DNA from: Lachnospiraceae bacterium UBA3850
Lineage (GTDB): Bacteria; Bacillota; Clostridia; Lachnospirales; Lachnospiraceae
Direction: 5' to 3'
Assembly: GCA_002392655.1 (NCBI GenBank)
Contig: DGHK01000030.1
Span: 1-32,480, forward strand
Length of the DNA: 32,480 nt
Position 1 is the stretch's first letter. Every line of letters starts with the position of its first letter. A model generated the notes under the pieces. The model ran no database searches. It saw only the letters and a list, made by a program, of their open reading frames with translations, and was not told the origin of the DNA. Position numbers and translations under genes: made by a program. Positions 7,051 to 16,136 of this stretch are shown here, piece after piece.

Positions 7051-9550
7051 TATTTATAATGCATACTCCAATCAGAAGAAGCAGTGTGGCCAAGCTTATG
7101 ATTACTCCGGCAAGCTCGCCCGGTATCTGATAATCTATGTTTATTTCATGCGAACCGCTTGTGATAGGTATTCCGATTCCACCTAGAAATTCTGAGGTGC
7201 TTACCTCTTTTTTGTCGATATAAACCTTCCAGTTATCAGAGTAAGGGAGGGATAAATAAAGCGTTCCATCGATAGCTGTATCAATGCTTCCGGTGATCTT
7301 ATTATCTTTATACTCTACACTGCTCATACAGTTCTTAGACAGAGTATCGTGCAGCGAACCGAGGGCGGAGGCATCTAGAATAACCAGCTTCGGTTTGTCA
7401 TCCATGTCGCTTAGTTCATCCAGTGTAAAATTAAAAAATAACTCCTGACCGTTACCATTCAGACTTCCAACGTAGTATATCTCATTTCCGGCATAGGTAT
7501 ATGCGTTTCCTTTGACGCCGGCGTCCGGTCTGAATAAAACAGACTTATACATTTTTCCACTATATTCAGCTTGATCAGGCGAAATCTCATAATCAAAAGG
7601 GATATCTACATATATATCAGTACCGCCCAAAGCTTTGGCCAGACTGTTTTGATATTCGATCGGACTACCATAATCCGAGATGCTAATGTCGGCCGCTTCT
7701 TTGTTTGTTACCACAAAGCCGAAGGATATATAATTTGGATTTTCATATACGTGGAGATTTTCATAGGTGTCCTTTTCTCCGTAGAGCGTATATGGAGAAA
7801 GGCCGGGTCCATCGCTGATATGGAATCTGACTCCCAGCATCATGTTGGCCAGAGGGTTTCCGCCGTAGTAATTCAGATTGTTTGCACCGGCAGAGAGATT
7901 ATAGCATCTGGCTCTGTCTATCATGCCTGAAGTGGTGTCAGAATTAAAAAATGTTAAAGTGCTGATATCAGTCATATTTCCGATATTGTAATAAGTGGCC
8001 GAGCTTCCCATGAATTCTGTCAGGTTATAGAAGTCCTTCATCTCCGGATTTCTATCGGCAATCTGATCTATTTTCTCGGAATCACTGATAATTACAGAGT
8101 CACCCTTCATCTGGCTCGGGAAGGTATACAGACAGTTCATAAGAATCTCAAATGCGGTAATGAACAGGATGCATCTGAACATCCATGTGATTTTAATCCT
8201 CGACACGATGCAGGCAAGTGAAACAACACAGTATATAACCAGAAATGTAATCGATACCGCGACAGATGCTTTCGGAATATTCTTATTTATGACATACAAA
8301 ATGATGAAGATACATGCAGGAACAGATGTGCAACAAAGTATCAGACTTTTTTTGATTTCATCTGAATTAAGGATTACATCTGACAGCATCTGAATCAAAA
8401 GGAATACAAAGAACATGGCGAATCTGTTCGGCACCATGGTCTGGAAATGAAAACCGTGAAGTATATAGTTGAAAGGCTCGTTGTTAAATGCAAAAACAAG
8501 TATGGCAAGAAGCACTGTTCTTCGGATGCGTTCACTCAGGGTTATCCTCTTGCAAAGAATAAAGAGCGGAATAACTGCGAGCATGATCATTCCACAGTAA
8601 ACAGCAGCCTGTCCCTTATCAGAGCTTACAGCATCCATTTTGTTAAACATTCTGTAGTTGGAAAAGGCTGACAGAAAATTCCTGAAGAAAACAGAAAGTG
8701 AGGCTGAAGCCTGATCTGAAGCTGTATATGCTGAGTCTTTGGTAAGCGTATAAACGGGCACCAGATAGAAGGCTGCGAGTCCGGCAGAAATAATTGAAGT
8801 TGCGATAAATCTTAGTGCACTCTTAAAAAAAGCGCTGATGCTTTCAAAGTGCATAGTAAGAAAATACAGTGCCAGAAATTCACAAAGTATGAAAGCGGGA
8901 TAAGGGTTATATAGCATAGTGATAATCAGGATGCATATATAAAGAACCTTTTTGTTTTTATATACGAGCTGTTCCATTCCGAGAATGAGAAGCGGAAGGA
9001 AACAGGCGTACTTAAAAAGCTCATAGGAAAACATGATCAGATTGAATGAGCAAAATGTATAAGCCAGGGCAATCGGTACCAGGCGCATATCCTGCTTATC
9101 AAAACGACTTCCATGTCTATGCGTAAGATAGAAAATTATCATTATTCCAGATATGATCAGATTCAGGAATAAAGAACATGTATAATCCAAAAGGATCAGG
9201 GATTTACCGGTAAAAAAGTATTTAAAAATGAGCCAGGGATGAGTGATATCATATATCCTATAGGCGAACATACTGTAGAATCCGCCTGAGTTAAAGTTGT
9301 AATAGTAGGGCAGACCGTGTTTTTTTATCTCAGAGATGTTTGCAACATGCTTAGTAAAAAGCTGCTCCATTCCGTCACCCTTTATAGCGGGCAGATCACC
9401 GAAGGGATATCTGTTTGCGATGAGCAGGCAGATGAGAGATACAGTGATGATAATGAAGATGCATAACAAATACACTCTGTTATCCTTCAGAGTCTCTGTA
9501 AACGAATTCGATTTTTTCTTTATGTTTTTCTGTTTTGCTTTGCTGCTCAC
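7037..9550 (-). CDS. YfhO family multi-spanning membrane protein
   Basis: About 837 residues. A basic N terminus is followed by many hydrophobic segments (roughly a dozen in the first 500 residues), then a large extracytoplasmic domain, a final transmembrane helix (AGVIISLATLLLLIG) and a basic tail. The loop after the first helix has KGDGMEQ near residue 57 and GGFYSMFAYRIYD near residue 93, typical of YfhO/GT-C proteins. The family resembles lipid-linked sugar glycosyltransferases, and B. subtilis YfhO has been linked to lipoteichoic acid glycosylation; the same role here is inference. The GTG at 9550 was preferred: GGGAG lies 11 bases before it, whereas the ATG at 9583 has no ribosome site and would fall at the predicted transcript start. 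Confidence 0.82.
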   Translation of the reverse strand: MSSKAKQKNIKKKSNSFTETLKDNRVYLLCIFIIITVSLICLLIANRYPFGDLPAIKGDGMEQLFTKHVANISEIKKHGLPYYYNFNSGGFYSMFAYRIYDITHPWLIFKYFFTGKSLILLDYTCSLFLNLIISGIMIIFYLTHRHGSRFDKQDMRLVPIALAYTFCSFNLIMFSYELFKYACFLPLLILGMEQLVYKNKKVLYICILIITMLYNPYPAFILCEFLALYFLTMHFESISAFFKSALRFIATSIISAGLAAFYLVPVYTLTKDSAYTASDQASASLSVFFRNFLSAFSNYRMFNKMDAVSSDKGQAAVYCGMIMLAVIPLFILCKRITLSERIRRTVLLAILVFAFNNEPFNYILHGFHFQTMVPNRFAMFFVFLLIQMLSDVILNSDEIKKSLILCCTSVPACIFIILYVINKNIPKASVAVSITFLVIYCVVSLACIVSRIKITWMFRCILFITAFEILMNCLYTFPSQMKGDSVIISDSEKIDQIADRNPEMKDFYNLTEFMGSSATYYNIGNMTDISTLTFFNSDTTSGMIDRARCYNLSAGANNLNYYGGNPLANMMLGVRFHISDGPGLSPYTLYGEKDTYENLHVYENPNYISFGFVVTNKEAADISISDYGSPIEYQNSLAKALGGTDIYVDIPFDYEISPDQAEYSGKMYKSVLFRPDAGVKGNAYTYAGNEIYYVGSLNGNGQELFFNFTLDELSDMDDKPKLVILDASALGSLHDTLSKNCMSSVEYKDNKITGSIDTAIDGTLYLSLPYSDNWKVYIDKKEVSTSEFLGGIGIPITSGSHEINIDYQIPGELAGVIISLATLLLLIGVCIINRHKK

Positions 9551-9588
9551 GATGCTTCTGACTCCCTGATTTTGAAATAACATATGAT

Positions 9589-9617
9589 ATTATAGCATTT
9601 GTAATATATAAGATAAA
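9589..9617 (-). promoter_or_regulatory. Probable promoter for the YfhO gene
   Basis: Minus strand TATAAT at 9594-9589, with a weak -35 (TTTATC, 9617-9612) 17 bases away. Its position supports the downstream GTG start. Confidence 0.4.
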
Positions 9618-9620
9618 GGA

Positions 9621-9648
9621 TTGTTTTTTTCGCTTAAAGTGGTAAAAT
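9621..9648 (+). promoter_or_regulatory. Probable promoter for the InlB-repeat protein gene
   Basis: TTGTTT (9621-9626), 16-nt spacer, TAAAAT (9643-9648), about 70 bases before the start codon. Confidence 0.45.
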
Positions 9649-9717
9649 CATAATGTATTATATGGACGGTTTTGATACGGTAATAACAGCCGTCTTATAA
9701 AGAAAAGGAGGGGTAAA

Positions 9718-12048
9718 ATGAGAAAAAAAGAGTTATGGCGGTTCATAGCTATGATGCTGGCATTTATACTGGTTGTCAGTGTGATGAACGTGCCGAAGTT
9801 TTCGGGGGATGCGTATGCAGCATCTGGTGTGGAGTATGAGATTTCTTCGAGTGTTAAAGAATCATATGATGTCAATGATGTTATGCCTATCAAGATTAAA
9901 TTTACTATCACACCGAAGATAGCTGAGGGCGAGGAATTTAAACTTTCAGTTAGTACTTATGAGCGTCCGATGAAGTGGGAAACTAAATCAGAAACTGTAA
10001 TCGATAATTCAACTGTAGTGGAAATTGAAGGAACCAGAAATTCTGATGTGAATTTTTATGAGTATTGGGAATATTTAGGAGCAACTGTTATTGATTCCGG
10101 TAACCAGATGGTAGTTGCCAGTGCGTATTTTGGTACTCATATTACTAGCAGGCCATATACTGTAACAATGAATGGTAATGGCGGTCTTTATTATGACTAT
10201 GAAACCAGTAAATATTTACCTAGTGTTACGTCCAGGGTAGGAGAAGGCTTAAGTTTATCCAATGCAGTCAGGTATTTTGAATGGAATGGAACAGGAAAAA
10301 AACTAATCGATGGTTATAAGATATCCGGTGATTCAAGCGGAAAGGTATATACCGATGATTATACAAGATTTGAAAAAAACCCTGATAAATATGCTTATAT
10401 CTATGACTATTATGTAAAGAGTAATGTGACAGCTGATTGTGTTTGGGCTGACGCTGTAGATATTACATTTAAGTCAGGTAGTGAAGGATATTTCAGCAAG
10501 TGGAAAGAAGATGGGAAGTATTATTATAATACTGAATATACCAATACGGTAAGAAAAGGAGAAAACCTAAATTCTGGCGGATATTATGTTAGCACACCAG
10601 TGTCAGATTTGAACAAGGTTTTTATGGGCTGGAGATGTAGTGGTGACAACAAACTATATACATCGGATGCTTTGGCGAATTATGTTCCTACTTCTGATGT
10701 GACATTTACAGCAGAGTATATGGGAGCCTATACGGTTAAATTTGTGGCTAATGGTGGAGATATGTATGGTGATGATGGTAAGGTCAATGAATTATCCTGG
10801 TCATATAAGCCTAATTCTTATCTTACTGGAGGACCATATATATCTAGACAAGGCTATGTACTGAAGGGATGGAATGACGGAAGTAAAACATATTCCAACG
10901 ATGAATTAAATAACTACAAGGTTACAAAGAATATTACATTAACTGCTGAGTGGTATAAATCTGTTGATGCTGCACTTAACCTTCATTCAAATTATCCGAA
11001 AAACTGGGGTTATAAAGATAGCAGATATACTATTAAGACAAAAGCGGAGCAGACTTATAGTACCTCTCTTTCCAGCAGGCCTAGTTATTTCAATAATCCC
11101 GGAAAGTATGCTGTGGCATCTTATCATACCAGCAATGGAACAAAGTATGAAACTGATACTGTAATCTTTCCACCGGCAGGTACTACAGAGCTTTATGCAG
11201 ACTGGGTTGAGTACAATCAGTACAAGATAAATCTGCATTCAAACTATCCGTCAGGATGGGGGCTGGAGCAGACAGTAACAGAAAGAAATGCATATTCATA
11301 TGAGTGGTTCTATCCAAACAGACAGACCACGACAAATATGACAAAGGGTTATGTGGAATACTACATCAGCTACTGGTTCTACTATAATAAAGATGGCGAG
11401 AAGGTTCCTGTTTCTAACAGATTTAAACCGACATCCAATATGGAGCTTTATGCTAACTGGACCACAGACACCACTCATTCACATGTATGGGATGGTGGAA
11501 AGGTTATCAAGGAACCAACCTATGACGCAGAAGGTCGCAAGGTCTTCAAATGTAAGAATTGTAGTGAGGAACATATAGAAGCCATACCTAAGAAGGAACG
11601 TCCGAAGCCGGAGAAAAAATACTCAGAAGAATGGGTAGGTGGAAAGTGGTATGAGAAGGACGGAAGTCAGAAGTATGCACCAACAGGTTCCTGGAAGGGC
11701 AACGCTACTGGATGGTGGTTCGAGGATACTTCAGGCTGGTATCCGAGTGATCAGTGGCAGAAGATCGACGGAGCGTGGTATTACTTCAAACCGGATGGAT
11801 ATATAGCTTGTGATGAATATTACAAGGGATATTGGTTCAAGTCAGACGGTACCTGGGATGATCGTTACTACCTGACATGGAAGTCGAATGCAACAGGCTG
11901 GTGGGTTGAAGATAAATCCGGATGGTGGCCACAGTCAAGCTGGCTCAAGATAGACGGATGCTGGTACTACTTCGACGCGTCAGGTTATATGGTTACAAGT
12001 CAGTATGTAGATGGCTATTGGATCGATGCTGACGGAGTATGCAGATAA
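9718..12048 (+). CDS. Secreted InlB-repeat protein with wall-binding repeats
   Basis: A 776-residue exported protein. It has a signal peptide (MRKK, hydrophobic core, cleavage likely after AYA near residue 34), then a beta-rich domain to about residue 140. Next are several Listeria-Bacteroides-type (Flg_new/InlB B) repeats, recognisable as (N)GNGG..., WR/W(N)DG and LTAEW/ELYADW ends, spanning about 140-590. A short HSHVWDGG...CKNC...H segment follows (about 593-625), a possible metal-binding spacer common in clostridial surface proteins. The C-terminal 143 residues (11617-12045) carry aromatic GWW..D.SGWYP..QW.KIDG.WYYF repeats, a choline-binding-like wall attachment module. AAAGGAGGGG precedes the ATG. 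Likely an adhesin or wall structural protein; ligand unknown. Confidence 0.85.
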   Translation: MRKKELWRFIAMMLAFILVVSVMNVPKFSGDAYAASGVEYEISSSVKESYDVNDVMPIKIKFTITPKIAEGEEFKLSVSTYERPMKWETKSETVIDNSTVVEIEGTRNSDVNFYEYWEYLGATVIDSGNQMVVASAYFGTHITSRPYTVTMNGNGGLYYDYETSKYLPSVTSRVGEGLSLSNAVRYFEWNGTGKKLIDGYKISGDSSGKVYTDDYTRFEKNPDKYAYIYDYYVKSNVTADCVWADAVDITFKSGSEGYFSKWKEDGKYYYNTEYTNTVRKGENLNSGGYYVSTPVSDLNKVFMGWRCSGDNKLYTSDALANYVPTSDVTFTAEYMGAYTVKFVANGGDMYGDDGKVNELSWSYKPNSYLTGGPYISRQGYVLKGWNDGSKTYSNDELNNYKVTKNITLTAEWYKSVDAALNLHSNYPKNWGYKDSRYTIKTKAEQTYSTSLSSRPSYFNNPGKYAVASYHTSNGTKYETDTVIFPPAGTTELYADWVEYNQYKINLHSNYPSGWGLEQTVTERNAYSYEWFYPNRQTTTNMTKGYVEYYISYWFYYNKDGEKVPVSNRFKPTSNMELYANWTTDTTHSHVWDGGKVIKEPTYDAEGRKVFKCKNCSEEHIEAIPKKERPKPEKKYSEEWVGGKWYEKDGSQKYAPTGSWKGNATGWWFEDTSGWYPSDQWQKIDGAWYYFKPDGYIACDEYYKGYWFKSDGTWDDRYYLTWKSNATGWWVEDKSGWWPQSSWLKIDGCWYYFDASGYMVTSQYVDGYWIDADGVCR
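11617..12045 (+). repeat. Wall-binding module, copy A
   Basis: A 143-residue coding module of aromatic repeats. The same-length module recurs at 27486-27914 with most residues identical, including QWQKIDGAWYYFKPDGYIA and YYFDASGYMVTSQYVDG. Confidence 0.85.
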
Positions 12049-12061
12049 GAGCATAAGTCAA

Positions 12062-12090
12062 TTGTATTATTATAAAAAGTAATATATAAT
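12062..12090 (+). promoter_or_regulatory. Promoter for the ABC exporter unit
   Basis: TTGTAT (12062-12067), 17-nt spacer, TATAAT (12085-12090). The transcript would start just before the hairpin at 12098-12135. Confidence 0.6.
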
Positions 12091-12097
12091 AAGCTAG

Positions 12098-12135
12098 TGG
12101 GGAAGGTTCAGGGAATCATCAACGAACCGTCCCCA
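12098..12135. repeat. GGGACGGTTC-family hairpin in the ABC leader
   Basis: Arms 12098-12109 and 12124-12135 form 11 pairs with one A-G mismatch, followed by a T-rich stretch (TTATCTTATTTT). It may end the upstream surface-protein transcript, attenuate the ABC transcript, or both. Confidence 0.6.
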
Positions 12136-12159
12136 TTATCTTATTTTAAGGAGTTTCAC

Positions 12160-12888
12160 ATGATAAAAGCAGATAATTTGTCAATGGTATATGGTAAGGA
12201 TTTTAAGGCAGTTGATAAATTGTCCTTTGAGATAAAGCCCGGTGAGATAGTGGGATTTGCCGGTCCTAACGGTGCAGGTAAAACCACGGCTATCAAAATG
12301 CTTACCGGAATACTTAAGCCTACTGAGGGAAGTGCAATCATAAACGGATTTGATATAGTGAAGGAGCCGATCAAGGCAAAGGAGAGCTTCGCCTATATAG
12401 CAGATAATCCGGATATTCTCCTTCAGCTGACAGGAATAGAATATATCAATTATATTGCAAATCTGTATAAGGTTCCTATGGATACACGTGAGGACAGGAT
12501 AAATGAACTGGCCGAGAGGTTCGGTATAAAAGATTCACTTGGACGTCCGATGAAGGAATATTCTCACGGAATGAGACAGAAGACTATGGTGATTGCTGCA
12601 CTTATTCATAATCCTCCGGCATGGATTCTTGATGAGCCTATGACGGGACTTGATCCTACCGCTGCATTTGAGCTGAAACAAATGATGAAGGAACATGCAG
12701 AAAAGGGAAATGCTGTTCTGTTTTCCACTCATGTTCTTGAGGTTGCAGAGAAACTGTGTGACCGGATAATGATCATAAATCATGGAAAGAATCTGTACCA
12801 GGGAACAGTTGATGCACTTAAGGCCGAGCATCCCGGAGAGGATCTGGAGGCCATATTCATTAAGATGATCGGCGGAAAAGCAGAGTAG
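12160..12888 (+). CDS. ABC transporter ATP-binding protein
   Basis: A 242-residue ATPase subunit. Walker A is GPNGAGKTT near residue 38, the signature is YSHGMRQK near residue 135, Walker B is WILDEPMTGLDP near residue 157, and the H-loop is STHVLE near residue 190. The sequence style is that of ABC-2 exporters (CcmA/NatA-like). The ATG was chosen because TAAGGAG lies 7 bases before it; the longer frame opens with a GTG inside the leader hairpin. The permease gene follows after 19 bases, so the two form an exporter of unknown substrate. Confidence 0.93.
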   Translation: MIKADNLSMVYGKDFKAVDKLSFEIKPGEIVGFAGPNGAGKTTAIKMLTGILKPTEGSAIINGFDIVKEPIKAKESFAYIADNPDILLQLTGIEYINYIANLYKVPMDTREDRINELAERFGIKDSLGRPMKEYSHGMRQKTMVIAALIHNPPAWILDEPMTGLDPTAAFELKQMMKEHAEKGNAVLFSTHVLEVAEKLCDRIMIINHGKNLYQGTVDALKAEHPGEDLEAIFIKMIGGKAE

Positions 12889-12907
12889 CTTTGGAAGGAG
12901 CGATTTG

Positions 12908-14602
12908 TTGAAAGCAGTAGATACGACAAATTCTATAGGAATCAGATCACTGATAAAAATATTCAGTAAAAATACTGAGATGCAGATGCCTGAGAAAACC
13001 GGTTACAAGGTTTTGGCACTTATTGCAGTGCTCGGGATTATGATACCCTGCACACTGGTTGTAGGATATATCAGCTTTGTAATGACAGAAGCTCTTATTG
13101 AAGCAGAAAATCCCGGAGGTGGACTGCTGTTTGAGATGCAGATACTTTCGGCATTTTCTATGATATTCGGAATACTTATCATATTCAGCGTGATGTTTTT
13201 CTCCTCTGACAGGGAGCATTTTGTCACGCTGCCCATACCAACCCATCACCTCATGATGGCGAAATTTTTCTATGCATATATGGCTGAAAGTCTGATGGAG
13301 TTCGTTGTCCTTCTGGCTGCATTTATAGGTTACTTTATAGCAGTCGGAAAAAACCTGGGAATGGCAGCTTGTCTGAACCCGGTTTCAATCATTGCCTCAC
13401 TTGCCGGGATATTCCTTATCCCGCTGGTGCCTATGATTTATTCGGCTATATTCAGTATCCTGCTTATGGCAGCTCTCAGCAGGGTTAAGAGTACCAAGGT
13501 GTTTTACAGATTGTCGACTCTGTTTCTGCTTATTTTTGCTGGATTGTTTCTTCTGTCTCTTCGTGGAATCGGTGAGATAAATATGGAGAACTACGTTGAA
13601 TCTCTCGGAAGCGGAAATAATCTGATGCTGAAAACTCTGAATATCGTATTCTTCCCCGTTCCGTGGCTTTCAGATGCAATCAGTGATGGAAGTATAGTCT
13701 GGCTCCTACTCAGTCTGCTTGGAAACGTGGCTCTTCTTGCTATACTTTACTTCCTGGGAAAAGCGCTTTATCAGAAGGGGCTGTATACGGCGGCTTCTCT
13801 GGGATCAGCAAAGAAGGCTGATATAAAGAAGGGCGATATAACAGATGCATCTCAGTTCAAGGCAAGCCTTATGAAGGAACTCAGAGTAATCCTCAGAACT
13901 AAAGCCTTCTCCGGTAACTGTGCATATATCAATGCACTCTGGCCGGTGGGTGCATTTCTTTTATTCCATTTTACAAAGGGGAAGGGGACGATAGCGGACT
14001 TTGTTTATATGTATCAGGCAGGTAAGGAACGTGCTGAGATGATAATGCTTGTTGTTATCGTGTCCATAGCATTTATCGCGACAGCTCTTAATTCGCTTGC
14101 ATCAACTGCATTTACGAGGGAGGGACAGCACCTCAGTCTTATCAAGTTTATACCTGTTCCATTTGAGACACAGCTCTATGCAAAAGCATTTGTAAGTTTC
14201 ATGTTTACATATCCTATGCTTGTAATTACAGATATCATAATCTGTGTATACTTGAAGGCCCCAATATATATGTGTGTTTTCTATGCTATTGTTATGTTGC
14301 TTGCTCACATCATTTCCATGGTGATCGGAATACTTATGGACAGCACCTCGCCGTATGTGGAATGGGATGATGAATATAGCGCTCTCAGAGGTAATCTGAA
14401 TACGTTTTTCAATATGGCTATAATGATTGTTCTGAGTATTGTTATGATCGGACTCGGAGTTCTGATGTATGAACTGCTGAAGCTCCCGATAGGTACATTT
14501 TATATAGTTATTCTGGTTATTCTTACGGGAGTTATGATCAGAATGGTTATTGCCGGAAAGAAAAAAATAATCCGAAATATGGAAAATTTATGCAATTCGT
14601 AG
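12908..14602 (+). CDS. ABC exporter permease, large membrane subunit
   Basis: About 564 residues with roughly 12 or more hydrophobic segments in two halves, split by a cytoplasmic stretch near residues 300-330 (AKKADIKKGD). No ATP-binding motifs. It directly follows the ATPase gene. The start is TTG at 12908, 7 bases after GGAAGGAG; the TTG at 12905 is also possible but only 4 bases away. The size is large for an ABC-2 permease and suggests a duplicated or fused membrane domain. The substrate is not readable; teichoic-acid, lipid, peptide or drug export are all possible. Confidence 0.82.
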   Translation: MKAVDTTNSIGIRSLIKIFSKNTEMQMPEKTGYKVLALIAVLGIMIPCTLVVGYISFVMTEALIEAENPGGGLLFEMQILSAFSMIFGILIIFSVMFFSSDREHFVTLPIPTHHLMMAKFFYAYMAESLMEFVVLLAAFIGYFIAVGKNLGMAACLNPVSIIASLAGIFLIPLVPMIYSAIFSILLMAALSRVKSTKVFYRLSTLFLLIFAGLFLLSLRGIGEINMENYVESLGSGNNLMLKTLNIVFFPVPWLSDAISDGSIVWLLLSLLGNVALLAILYFLGKALYQKGLYTAASLGSAKKADIKKGDITDASQFKASLMKELRVILRTKAFSGNCAYINALWPVGAFLLFHFTKGKGTIADFVYMYQAGKERAEMIMLVVIVSIAFIATALNSLASTAFTREGQHLSLIKFIPVPFETQLYAKAFVSFMFTYPMLVITDIIICVYLKAPIYMCVFYAIVMLLAHIISMVIGILMDSTSPYVEWDDEYSALRGNLNTFFNMAIMIVLSIVMIGLGVLMYELLKLPIGTFYIVILVILTGVMIRMVIAGKKKIIRNMENLCNS

Positions 14603-14634
14603 GGCGTGACGTAACATTTTTGTAATATTTGGTG

Positions 14635-14662
14635 TTTACAAATAAGATTTTTATGTTATAAT
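14635..14662 (+). promoter_or_regulatory. Promoter for murA
   Basis: TTTACA (14635-14640), 16-nt spacer, TATAAT (14657-14662) with an extended TG element. It lies 47 bases before the start codon. Confidence 0.68.
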
Positions 14663-14709
14663 AATGTAGTTGATTTATATTATGTGAACCAAAGGATGAT
14701 ATTTTTCCA

Positions 14710-16020
14710 ATGAGACCATATGAAGAACAGTATGTCATCAGAGGCGGGAAACCGCTCGAGGGTGAGGTCGTAATAGCAGGTGCGAAGAACGCTGCACTTG
14801 GTATCCTGGCCGCAGCCGTAATGACAGACGACAAGGTTACAATTGAAAATGTTCCATATGTATCCGATACGAGAACCCTACTCAAGGCTATCGAAAATAT
14901 CGGAGCGACAGTTGAATATAAGGATAAACACACAGTAGTTATTTGTGGAAAGGGCATCAGAGAGAGACAGCCTGTAGATGATGAATACATCAGGCGAATA
15001 AGAGCTTCCTACTATCTGATAGGAGCACTTCTCGGAAAGCATAAGTATGCAAATGTTGCTCTCCCGGGTGGATGTGATATAGGCGCTCGTCCGATCGACC
15101 TCCACATCAAAGGCTTCGAAAAACTCGGTTCAAGAACTGAGATAGTGTCAGGTGGAAGCATAATCGCTGAGGCTGAGGAGCTTCACGGAGCTCATATCTA
15201 TCTTGATACAGTTTCTGTAGGTGCAACTATCAACATTATGATGGCAGCAGCACTTAGTCCGGGAAAAACTACTATTGAGAATGCGGCAAAAGAACCGCAC
15301 ATAGTAGACGTAGCAAACTTCCTTAATACAATGGGAGCAAATATAAAGGGTGCCGGTACTGATGTTATCCGCGTCAGAGGTGTTGAAAAGCTTCACGGAG
15401 CTGAGTATTCAATTATTCCTGATCAGATAGAAGCAGGAACCTTCATGGCGATGGCGGTAGCAACCAGAGGAAATATACTTATTAAGAATGTTATTCCTAA
15501 GCACCTTGAGGCCATCTCTTCAAAGCTGGTTGAGATGGGAGCTCACGTAATTGAGTATGATGATTCTGTAAGAGTTATGGCTGATGGGGATCTGAAGTCA
15601 ACTCAGGTTAAGACGCTTCCTTATCCTGGTTTTCCTACAGATATGCAGGCTCAGATGGCAGCGATACTTGCCCTGGCAGACGGAACGAGTATCGTCACAG
15701 AAAGTATCTTTGAGAATCGATTCAGATATGTTGCTGAACTCGTTCGAATGGGAGCGAAGATAAGAGTCGAAGGTAATTCTGCTATCATAACAGGAATCAA
15801 GAAGTATAACGGTGCAAACTTAAGAGCATCAGATCTGAGAGCCGGAGCTGCACTTGTTATAGCGGCACTTTCTGCAGAGGGTGTAAGCGTAATCGAAGAT
15901 ATACAGTATATCAAGCGTGGTTATGAAGACTTTGACCAGAAGATAAGAGATCTCGGCGGAGTTATGGAAATAGCCGAAAACGAAAAGGATGTACAGAAGA
16001 AAAAACTTCAAGTGATATAA
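14710..16020 (+). CDS. murA: UDP-N-acetylglucosamine 1-carboxyvinyltransferase
   Basis: A 436-residue enzyme that adds enolpyruvate from phosphoenolpyruvate to UDP-GlcNAc, the first committed step of peptidoglycan synthesis in the cytoplasm. It has the N-terminal GGKPLEGEVVIAGAKNAAL block with the conserved Lys-Asn pair, and the fosfomycin-reactive catalytic Cys in PGGCDIGARP at residue 122. FPTDMQAQMAA near residue 310 and DLRAGAALVIA near 378 are also typical. Cys, not Asp, at the active loop predicts normal fosfomycin sensitivity by this target. The ribosome site (AAAGGA) is about 13 bases from the ATG, looser than its neighbours. Monocistronic between promoter and terminator. Confidence 0.96.
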   Translation: MRPYEEQYVIRGGKPLEGEVVIAGAKNAALGILAAAVMTDDKVTIENVPYVSDTRTLLKAIENIGATVEYKDKHTVVICGKGIRERQPVDDEYIRRIRASYYLIGALLGKHKYANVALPGGCDIGARPIDLHIKGFEKLGSRTEIVSGGSIIAEAEELHGAHIYLDTVSVGATINIMMAAALSPGKTTIENAAKEPHIVDVANFLNTMGANIKGAGTDVIRVRGVEKLHGAEYSIIPDQIEAGTFMAMAVATRGNILIKNVIPKHLEAISSKLVEMGAHVIEYDDSVRVMADGDLKSTQVKTLPYPGFPTDMQAQMAAILALADGTSIVTESIFENRFRYVAELVRMGAKIRVEGNSAIITGIKKYNGANLRASDLRAGAALVIAALSAEGVSVIEDIQYIKRGYEDFDQKIRDLGGVMEIAENEKDVQKKKLQVI

Positions 16021-16054
16021 AAAATCGGTCGCCGGGGTGCGACTGATTTTTTTT
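16021..16054 (+). terminator. Terminator after murA
   Basis: A 12-bp stem with one G-T pair (16021-16032 with 16039-16050), 6-nt loop, then a run of T to 16054. It begins directly after the stop codon. Confidence 0.88.
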
Positions 16055-16136
16055 CTTTATTCTATTGAACTATTGTGTTAAAATACAAAGTAGCGCTTTG
16101 TTTTCATAAGACTAAAAGCGGTAAAGGAGTAAAAAA

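Noticed and set aside
16055..16136. T-box leader or clear promoter ahead of metG
   Set aside because: Only about 80 bases remain after the murA terminator, too short for a T-box; candidate -35 and -10 boxes have poor spacing (TTGAAC and TAAAAT are 8 bases apart).
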